DNA of 42,603 bases from a virus. The stretch is taken from positions 1 to 42,603 of IMG/VR virus record IMGVR_UViG_3300035670_000466. The stretch is one strand, 5' to 3'. Shown piece by piece: positions 1 to 5,416 of the stretch. Every line of letters begins with the position of its first letter. Position 1 is the stretch's first letter. The translations under genes were made by a program, and so were the position numbers. The notes under the pieces are model-generated. The model did not search any database. It saw only the letters and a list, made by a program, of their open reading frames with translations, and was not told the origin of the DNA.

Positions 1-60
1 TCTCATGGGTTCGGGTCCACAAGCCAAATCCAAACAATCCAACAAATACGGAGAATCCAC

Positions 61-960
61 ATGTCTTTTGCAACACTAAAGCGTAACTCAGGTAATTCCT
101 TTGATAAACTAACCCAAGAAATTGAAAAGATGTCCGCCACAGAAGGTGGTAGTGACGATAGGTTCTGGAAGCCTGAGATGGACAAGTCAGGCAATGGTTA
201 CGCTGTAATTCGATTCCTCCCCGCACCCGAAGGTGAAGATGTACCTTGGGCAAAGGTGTGGAGCCATGCCTTCCAGGGTCCTGGTGGCTGGTACATCGAA
301 AACTCACTAACTACTCTCAACAAGAAAGATCCCGTAGGTGATCTCAACCGTCAGCTCTGGAACAGTGGTAGTGAGAAGGACAAAGAAATTGCTCGCAAGC
401 AAAAACGCAAACTATCCTACTACACCAACATCTACGTAGTAAAGGATCCCGCCCACCCAGAAAACGAAGGTAAAGTATTCCTTTATAAGTTTGGCAAGAA
501 AATCTTCGACAAGATTACCGAAGCCATGCAACCTGCATTTGCAGACGAAACTCCTATCAACCCATTTGATTTTTGGACTGGTGCTGATTTTAAACTAAAG
601 CTTCGCAAAGTTGAAGGTTATTGGAACTATGACAAGTCTGAGTTTTCTAGTCCTGGTACACTCGGCAATTTTGATGATAACCAGCTAGAGCAGATCTATT
701 CTAAAACTCATAGCCTAGTTCAGTTTTCAGCCGAAGAAAACTTTAAGAGCTATGAAGAACTTCAAAAACGTCTAAGTGATGTTCTAAATTCTCGTCCAGC
801 TCCACGTATTGACCGTGAGACATATGAAGATGAAGAAGAGACCACAGTAGAATCCTTTGCTTCTAGTGCTACACCTTCCTTCTCCTCACGCTCTACCAGT
901 AGTGATGACGATGAAGATGATACTCTAAGTTACTTTGCTCGACTAGCCGAGGAAGACTGA
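61..960 (+). CDS. 32: gp32-like single-stranded DNA-binding protein
   Basis: This is the T4 gp32 family protein that coats single-stranded DNA during phage replication and recombination. The 299 residues fit T4 gp32 (about 300). Residues 6-10 (LKRNS) resemble the T4 basic LAST motif used for cooperative binding. GNGYAVIRFLP (44-54) and the segment around 122-146 (YTNIYVVKDPAHPENEGKVF) are typical of the OB-fold core. The C-terminus from about 274 is an acidic tail (DDDEDD) like the one that recruits replication partners. His69 aligns with the T4 zinc ligand, but the protein contains no cysteine at all, so the T4 zinc site is absent. The start is supported by GGAG about 8 bases upstream. The codons are richer in C-ending choices than those of the tail genes, as in highly expressed genes. 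A terminator follows directly. Confidence 0.96.
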   Translation: MSFATLKRNSGNSFDKLTQEIEKMSATEGGSDDRFWKPEMDKSGNGYAVIRFLPAPEGEDVPWAKVWSHAFQGPGGWYIENSLTTLNKKDPVGDLNRQLWNSGSEKDKEIARKQKRKLSYYTNIYVVKDPAHPENEGKVFLYKFGKKIFDKITEAMQPAFADETPINPFDFWTGADFKLKLRKVEGYWNYDKSEFSSPGTLGNFDDNQLEQIYSKTHSLVQFSAEENFKSYEELQKRLSDVLNSRPAPRIDRETYEDEEETTVESFASSATPSFSSRSTSSDDDEDDTLSYFARLAEED

Positions 961-972
961 TAATACTAAGGG

Positions 973-997
973 GGGGGGTCTATGACCTCCCTTTTTT
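973..997 (+). terminator. Rho-independent terminator after gp32
   Basis: GGGGGGTC (973-980) pairs with GACCTCCC (984-991), including one G-U pair, across a TAT loop. Six T residues follow (992-997). It lies 12 bases after the gp32 stop and just before the end of the convergent gp53 gene, so it should end gp32 transcripts. The 5' arm sits in a run of nine G (970-978). Confidence 0.85.
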
Positions 998-1649
998 ATA
1001 GCTCAGTTTCTGAAAATCTAATTCCAGCAGAATCAATTTTGTATTCTGTGTCGTATGCAAACAAAGAATTAATCTCTTCTTCCATAGTGGTCAAGAATGA
1101 TGGTCTAATTAAAAATATTTCTTTTTTCTTTTCATTCTCTCTGTATTCAAATTCTCTATTGGTAATTGGAGTCATAACTTGAGCACCAGTCAATAAAGTT
1201 CCATTGGGTTGGCGGAACGAATATACTGGATAATAGCCAGTGACTTGTTGATCTGTTGTATCTTGATTATATTCTATAATTACTCCACCATTCAACACTA
1301 AATTATTTCCTTCATAAATTTCTTTAGTTTCCCAAAAACGAATTTTATCTTGATCATCTCCATATTTTTTGTCAATTGATTGATCTAATTCATAATCGGA
1401 TAACGGCCAATCATTAGTTAGATCAATAATATTGTTAATCAATAGTATAGTCCAGTACCAATCTGGAGAGCCATATGTTTTGTTAGAAATTTGCTCTGGA
1501 GTTTCTCCTTGTTGGATAGTATATCTGGTTGATGCTACATATAAAGCGTTTATGTTATCTCTAAATCTAACTCTGCGAAATAAATTTTTTGATATCTTTA
1601 AGCCACTTTTATATGGATAATAGAAATTTGGTTGTGCATCAAAGAACAT
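996..1649 (-). CDS. 53: gp53-like baseplate wedge protein with LysM-type motif
   Basis: The 217-residue protein is assigned to the T4 gp53 baseplate wedge family (T4 gp53 is about 196 residues). The N-terminus MFFDAQPNFYYPY leads into a LysM-like segment at about 43-75 (YTIQQGETPEQISNKTYGSP, then WYWTILLINNI), the characteristic part of this family. In T4 the protein joins wedges to the hub. Translation starts right after gp48 on the same strand, and a strong Shine-Dalgarno (minus-strand AAGGAGG) lies within the end of gp48, so the pair is a two-gene operon. It faces gp32 tail to tail across the gp32 terminator. Confidence 0.85.
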   Translation of the reverse strand: MFFDAQPNFYYPYKSGLKISKNLFRRVRFRDNINALYVASTRYTIQQGETPEQISNKTYGSPDWYWTILLINNIIDLTNDWPLSDYELDQSIDKKYGDDQDKIRFWETKEIYEGNNLVLNGGVIIEYNQDTTDQQVTGYYPVYSFRQPNGTLLTGAQVMTPITNREFEYRENEKKKEIFLIRPSFLTTMEEEINSLFAYDTEYKIDSAGIRFSETEL

Positions 1650-1651
1650 TT

Positions 1652-2638
1652 TTAGTATCCTCCTTGTTGTACAACATCATCTGCAGTAATGATTTCAGTT
1701 TCTGCAAATGTCATAGTGACATTATATGCAACTGGTGCAGGACCACTTAACCCCACGCCACTAGTATTGATATGGGTTGCCCATACATTGTCTGGAGTAT
1801 AATTAACTTGAATATTTTTTAATACACAAGGCTTAATTTTTGGAAGTGATTGTATTGATGTTTGGGTTCCTGCTTGTTTCCAATTTAAATTAAAAATATT
1901 TGGGACAGTTAACCATCTGTCGTTTAATTGAGATATAACTTGATTTATTGCAGGATCTTGGGCTCCTTGATCTTGAACTGGTCCGCTACCACTGTAGTTG
2001 GGTAGTGAATAATATCTAAGAGTTTTAATAATGTTATGAATTCTACTTTGCTCTGATGCATTTCTAGGAACTAATTTCCAGGAAAAGTTAAACTCTCTCA
2101 TAGCAATCCCTTGGAATATTTGTTCTATATAAGGATTTAATATTTTTCCACCAATGCCACTAGTTAATGCTTCTGCTGGAGGGGCTCCTGGAATATTACG
2201 TATCGCATTTAATATAAATTCTGCAGTCCCTGCACCTGCTAAAGTACTAATTGTTTGACCCACTTGACCTGGATTGTTTATTGCATTTCCTGCTAACTGT
2301 GGTAACATTTTACCAAGCATTCCTACTTTGTCTGAAGACCAATTTAATTGATCACTATAATTGATATCATTTGGAACTGGTAATAATACAGTTGCTAATG
2401 TCTTGCTTCTAGTTGGGGTTGTTGCTCTTTTGCCATCAATTACATCAAATACATCTAATCCTTGAATATTACTAATGTTTGGATTTGTAGCTGTTCCTGC
2501 ATTTGTACTAGCAATAGGTACATATTGTGTAATATTAATTTGAAGCATATCAAACATTTCATTTTTATCAGGCCAATATAAATCATTGGTAGTAATTTTA
2601 TTTGATGTATATCCTTTATTTACTGTTGTAATGGCCAT
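1652..2638 (-). CDS. 48: gp48-like baseplate tail-tube junction protein
   Basis: At 328 residues this fits T4 gp48 (about 364), which sits on the hub and starts tail-tube polymerisation. The segment FNFSWKLVPRNASEQSRIHN (about 185-204) and the C-terminal half (KIKPCVLKNIQVNYTPDN, then PVAYNVTMTFAETEIIT) are the tail-tube-like fold shared by gp48, gp54 and gp19, with an alpha-helical insert between 95 and 175. Its partner gp54 lies about 1 kb away on the other strand. The assignment as gp48 rather than another tube-like protein rests on length, the gp53 neighbour and the T4 pattern. The ATG is part of the divergent promoter described at 2636-2643. Confidence 0.8.
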   Translation of the reverse strand: MAITTVNKGYTSNKITTNDLYWPDKNEMFDMLQINITQYVPIASTNAGTATNPNISNIQGLDVFDVIDGKRATTPTRSKTLATVLLPVPNDINYSDQLNWSSDKVGMLGKMLPQLAGNAINNPGQVGQTISTLAGAGTAEFILNAIRNIPGAPPAEALTSGIGGKILNPYIEQIFQGIAMREFNFSWKLVPRNASEQSRIHNIIKTLRYYSLPNYSGSGPVQDQGAQDPAINQVISQLNDRWLTVPNIFNLNWKQAGTQTSIQSLPKIKPCVLKNIQVNYTPDNVWATHINTSGVGLSGPAPVAYNVTMTFAETEIITADDVVQQGGY

Positions 2639-2643
2639 AAATA
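2636..2643 (+). promoter_or_regulatory. T4-type late promoter box for gp4 operon
   Basis: CATAAATA matches the T4-like late box (NATAAATA) recognised by the phage gp55 sigma factor with the sliding clamp. The expected start of transcription is about 6 bases downstream (near 2649), giving a leader of about 25 bases to the ATG at 2674. The first three bases are the complement of the gp48 start codon. Function is inferred from the motif and its position. Confidence 0.6.
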
Positions 2644-2668
2644 TTTTATGATATGCCTTTTATAAAAG

Positions 2669-2676
2669 TATTTATG
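2669..2676 (-). promoter_or_regulatory. T4-type late promoter box for gp48-gp53 operon
   Basis: On the minus strand this reads CATAAATA, the same late box as at 2636-2643 and in inverted orientation to it. The predicted transcript start is near 2663 and the gp48 ATG lies about 25 bases further on. Its CAT is the complement of the gp4 start codon at 2674-2676. Confidence 0.6.
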
Positions 2677-3111
2677 AATACTTTGAAGGGAAAATTTGTT
2701 CCCAAAAATATTCGCAAATACAAGGGAGATTATAGAAATATAATTTATAGATCTTCATGGGAATTGAAGTTCATGAAGTATTGTGATACGAGACCAAATA
2801 TATTGGAGTGGGCATCTGAGGAAATTGTCATACCATATAGATCTCCATTAGACAATAGAGTACATAGGTATTTTGTTGATTTCTATGTCAAGATTCAGGA
2901 GAGTGATGGAACTATTGTAAAATATTTGATTGAAATAAAACCGAGCAAGCAAACTGTTCCTCCTAAAAAACCTCAGCGACAAACTAAAAGTTACATTTAT
3001 GAAGTAACTGAATATGTAAAAAACCAAGCTAAGTGGGAGGCTGCTAAACAATTCTGTGAAGATAGGATGTGGAAATTTAAAGTACTCACAGAATCGGAGT
3101 TAAAGGTATGA
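2674..3111 (+). CDS. 4: gp4-like head completion protein
   Basis: This belongs to the T4 gp4 (gp50/65) head completion family, which finishes the DNA-filled head so that a tail can join. The stretch KYKGDYRNIIYRSSWELKFM, the WASEEIVIPYRSP motif and RYFVDFYVK are family hallmarks and resemble a TnsA/nuclease-like fold with the acidic and lysine residues (ASEE, VDF, EIK). The start at 2674 (MNTLKGKF) is preferred over 2653. It gives 145 residues, near the T4 length of about 150, and a 25-base leader from the late box, whereas 2653 would fall almost on the predicted transcript start. It overlaps the next gene by 4 bases (ATGA). Confidence 0.88.
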   Translation: MNTLKGKFVPKNIRKYKGDYRNIIYRSSWELKFMKYCDTRPNILEWASEEIVIPYRSPLDNRVHRYFVDFYVKIQESDGTIVKYLIEIKPSKQTVPPKKPQRQTKSYIYEVTEYVKNQAKWEAAKQFCEDRMWKFKVLTESELKV

Positions 3112-3671
3112 GAAAAGAAGTATCGGCAAGAACTAAAAATCAAACTCAGTTAAATATATTTCAACAAGTTGATGAGATTGCTAATAAAAAAAGACGTGGA
3201 TTCTATGCCCTATCCTATAGCTGGTATAAAGATACAGTTGCTGAAGTTGCACGAAAAAATGATATATACAAAACACTAGTGACTCTTGATGAAACTTTAA
3301 TTCCCTCTGGTGGCAATTTATATTTGTTTGAATATAGTGCAACATGGGCAAAAAAACTTCCATATTATGATGAGTTTCCTTTAGTGTATATGTTACAAGG
3401 TGGAAAAAAATTTTTTGGAGCAAATTTACACTATTTAAATCTTCCAACTAGATATAAAGTATTGCAAAGTATTCAAGATGGACGACCAACAATTCCAAAA
3501 CAGTGCTTTCATAATTATGTTTATGAAGGTCTTGATACACCGCTTTTTAAAATAAATAGTGAAGATTGGATTAAGTCTATCTTTTTGCCCCTTGAAAGTT
3601 TTGTAAGTAGGCAGAAGGGATCATATAAACGAGTTAACAAATCCTTTGTTTGGGGAGACAGCATTAGATGA
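3108..3671 (+). CDS. Probable gp2-like DNA end protector
   Basis: This 187-residue protein is conserved-looking but harder to assign. The central part NLYLFEYSATWAKKLPYYDE (about 70-89), then FPLVYML and FGANLHYLNLPTRYKVLQ (about 106-123), matches a recurring pattern (Y...LPYYD.FPLV....G.NLHY) that I associate with the T4 gp2 family, which caps the ends of packaged DNA against host RecBCD-type nucleases. Position supports this: in T4, genes 2, 4 and 53 are neighbours, and here it directly follows gp4 with a 4-base overlap. It is shorter than T4 gp2 (about 274). A tail completion protein such as gp3 is the main alternative. It overlaps gp54 by ATGA. Confidence 0.5.
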   Translation: MRKEVSARTKNQTQLNIFQQVDEIANKKRRGFYALSYSWYKDTVAEVARKNDIYKTLVTLDETLIPSGGNLYLFEYSATWAKKLPYYDEFPLVYMLQGGKKFFGANLHYLNLPTRYKVLQSIQDGRPTIPKQCFHNYVYEGLDTPLFKINSEDWIKSIFLPLESFVSRQKGSYKRVNKSFVWGDSIR

Positions 3672-4489
3672 GTATCAATACGATTCCTAAAAATTTTAAA
3701 GAGTTCAGAGGATATGTAGAGAGATATGGTTTTTCTCTAAGCAATTTTTATGATATTCAATTTGAACTTGTTAATGGAAGTGAATTATTAAAAAATTTAT
3801 TTACTCTTGGAATGACAGGAGATAATAATATAAATGATGAATCATTTATGCAGGGACTTGTCCGAGTCTATGCGGATGAATGTTCCATTCCAGGATATTC
3901 TATTTCTACTGGTGATTATAGAATTACCAATACCCCTACAATGAAATATGCATATGGAATTGTAAATAACGAGATTACAATTTCATTTATTTTAGATGCA
4001 GACTCTGAAATTAGAAGAATTTTTGATGCTTGGGGAAATTACATTTATACTGGTGTTGCATTGAGAGGAGCCAATACAGCAAATACCAATATTAATATGA
4101 ATTCTAAAACAGATTTGGGTAGAACTAGATATAGAGATGATTATTGTTGTGATATAATTGTTATTAAACTTGAAAGACACAGAAGCAGTAGAAAAAATAC
4201 TAGATCTAGAAATAGACAAATAAATATTGAATCTAATTTTTATCGCAATAATGAAATTATTCCAGACTATGATAATACTTTTATGTCTGGATTTGGTAAA
4301 CCATTTGCAACATACTCGGTTAGACTGAGAAATGCATTCCCAACAACTATATCTGCTATACCACTGTCAAGTGGTTCATCACAATTAGTAAAAGTTCAGG
4401 CTACTTTTGAATATGATCTTGCAGTACCTTCATCTCAAACTGGAGCAAACTCTACTAGGGTAACAACAAGTTGGAATGACATCACCTAA
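3668..4489 (+). CDS. 54: gp54-like baseplate tail-tube initiator
   Basis: The 273-residue protein has the tail-tube fold pattern of gp19/gp54. The segment RVYADECSIPGYSISTGDYR (about 67-86) is followed by YGIVNNEITISFILDADSEI and RRIFDAWGNYIY (about 115-128). A basic loop (RHRSSRKNTRSRNRQ) lies in the middle. The C-terminus has LRNAFPTTISAIPLSSGSSQ, then KVQATFEYDLA, a strand pair seen in tube proteins. gp54 binds gp48 and primes tube assembly. The length (T4 about 320) and its place beside gp4/gp48 and before gp26 support gp54. The major tube protein gp19 is less likely because it is usually shorter and adjacent to the sheath gene. Confidence 0.72.
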   Translation: MSINTIPKNFKEFRGYVERYGFSLSNFYDIQFELVNGSELLKNLFTLGMTGDNNINDESFMQGLVRVYADECSIPGYSISTGDYRITNTPTMKYAYGIVNNEITISFILDADSEIRRIFDAWGNYIYTGVALRGANTANTNINMNSKTDLGRTRYRDDYCCDIIVIKLERHRSSRKNTRSRNRQINIESNFYRNNEIIPDYDNTFMSGFGKPFATYSVRLRNAFPTTISAIPLSSGSSQLVKVQATFEYDLAVPSSQTGANSTRVTTSWNDIT

Positions 4490-4492
4490 ATA
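4486..4492 (+). promoter_or_regulatory. Late promoter box upstream of gp26
   Basis: CTAAATA is a late-type box overlapping the gp54 stop codon. A transcript starting near 4498 would give a leader of about 22 bases to the gp26 ATG at 4520, the same geometry as the boxes near 2640. Confidence 0.45.
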
Positions 4493-4519
4493 ATTTGAGA
4501 TTATGTTATAGTATTCACT

Positions 4520-5230
4520 ATGCCTTTACCAAAAATTGTAACACCGACGTATGAATTGCGTTTACCATCAACAGATCAATTAATTAAATACAGACCATTC
4601 CTAGTAAAAGAAGAGAAAGTTCTTCTCATGGCTATGGAATCTGAAGATGAAAATCAAATGATCAATGCAGTCAAAACTATTTTGAAGAACTGCATTATTT
4701 CAAAAGTTAAAGTTGATGATCTTGCTGTATTTGATATTGAGTATTTGTTTCTCAATATTCGTGCAAAGTCTGTTGGTGAACAGATTGACTTAAACATTAC
4801 ATGTCCAGATGATGGAGAAACTGTAGTTCCTATTGAACTCAATGTTGAAGATATTCAGATTCAAAAGTCTGAAGATCATTCTAGAATTATTCCATTGAAT
4901 GATACAATTTCTGTTGTAATGAAATATCCTAGTATGGAAATGTTTGTTAAAACAAACTTTACTGCTAATGCAAAAACTGAAGATGTATTTGAAATTGCTG
5001 CCTCTTGTATTGAGCAGGTTGTAGAAGGTGAAGATGTATATGAAACTAAGAGTTTTAGCAAAAAAGAAATTGATGAGTTTCTAGATAGTTTGGATACAGC
5101 TCAATTTTTGTCAATTCAAAAATTCTTTGAGAGTATGCCAAAATTATCCCATACAGTTAAAGTTACTAATCCAGTAACTAATGTTGAAAGTGATGTTGTA
5201 TTGGAGGGTCTTGCGTCTTTTTTCGCATAG
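4520..5230 (+). CDS. 26: gp26-like baseplate hub protein
   Basis: This is the T4 gp26 baseplate hub family (T4 gp26 is about 208 residues; here 236). The start MPLPKIVTPTYELRLPST leads into IKYRPFLVKEEKVLLMAMES (24-43), the most recognisable family motif. A folded domain follows, with a CPDDGE turn (about 94-99) and a C-terminal helical part (EIDEFLDSLDTAQFLSIQKF). It acts in hub assembly with gp51. The coding end is unusual: the last codons form TTTTTTC with an SD-like GGAGG upstream, immediately before the open gp51 frame, so a proportion of ribosomes probably continues into gp51 as a fusion. It resembles the short form of tail assembly chaperones in other tailed phages. Confidence 0.88.
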   Translation: MPLPKIVTPTYELRLPSTDQLIKYRPFLVKEEKVLLMAMESEDENQMINAVKTILKNCIISKVKVDDLAVFDIEYLFLNIRAKSVGEQIDLNITCPDDGETVVPIELNVEDIQIQKSEDHSRIIPLNDTISVVMKYPSMEMFVKTNFTANAKTEDVFEIAASCIEQVVEGEDVYETKSFSKKEIDEFLDSLDTAQFLSIQKFFESMPKLSHTVKVTNPVTNVESDVVLEGLASFFA

Positions 5231-5251
5231 CCCTAGCACATGAGTCGCTAG
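5203..5251 (+). promoter_or_regulatory. Predicted -1 ribosomal frameshift signal gp26/gp51
   Basis: Three elements are visible. The SD-like GGAGG at 5203-5207 lies about 10 bases before the heptamer. The slippery heptamer T TTT TTC at 5218-5224 is in the correct phase with gp26 codons 234-235. A small hairpin, CTAGC (5233-5237) pairing with GCTAG (5247-5251), begins 8 bases after the heptamer. The arrangement is that of the dnaX-type -1 signal. The gp26 stop at 5228-5230 follows within two codons. The hairpin is only 5 base pairs, so its contribution is uncertain. Confidence 0.7.
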
Positions 5252-5412
5252 AAAATTTCTTCAGAGTAAATTTCATATTAATTCAACATCAAAAGTGGTC
5301 ACTATTTGAAATCGAAAATATGATACCATGGGAAAGGGAAATCTATGTTCAAATGTTGATTGATCATATCGAAGAAGAAAATAATAAAAATAGAACAACA
5401 ACATCGTTGTAA
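5224..5412 (+). CDS. 51: gp51-like hub assembly catalyst, read by frameshift
   Basis: The reading frame open from 5194 to 5412 lies in the -1 frame relative to gp26. From the shift point it adds 62 residues: RIALAHESLENFFRVNFILI, then QHQKWSLFEIENMIPWEREI and a charged tail ending TTTSL. The pattern W-[ST]-x-x-E-I-E-x-M-x-P-[WY]-E-R-x-x-Y is the signature I recognise for gp51, which catalyses hub formation. There is no ATG, GTG or TTG upstream in this frame; the first ATG (5314) would cut the conserved core. A gp26-gp51 fusion would be 297 residues. The stop lies 4 bases before the next ATG, which has no visible Shine-Dalgarno, so that gene may be coupled to gp51 translation. A missed T in the homopolymer is an alternative explanation. 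Confidence 0.78.
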   Translation, partial: RIALAHESLENFFRVNFILIQHQKWSLFEIENMIPWEREIYVQMLIDHIEEENNKNRTTTSL

Positions 5413-5416
5413 ATAA

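Noticed and set aside
1-60. Promoter for gp32 at the window edge
   Set aside because: Only a Shine-Dalgarno (GGAG) is visible; no convincing -10 or late box lies in the 60 bases available.
982-1182. Plus-strand open frame starting in the gp32 terminator
   Set aside because: It is antisense to the well-supported gp53 gene and its start lies in the terminator stem.
2653-2673. Upstream ATG at 2653 as the gp4 start
   Set aside because: It lies about 4 bases after the predicted late transcript start with no Shine-Dalgarno; 2674 gives the family length and a proper leader.
5314-5412. Independent gp51 start at the ATG at 5314
   Set aside because: It would remove the conserved LENFFRVNFILIQHQKW part and has no Shine-Dalgarno; frameshifting explains the whole open frame better.
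5408-5415. GTAAATAA as a late promoter for the 903-residue gene
   Set aside because: The transcript start would fall near 5421, after the ATG at 5417, leaving no leader.
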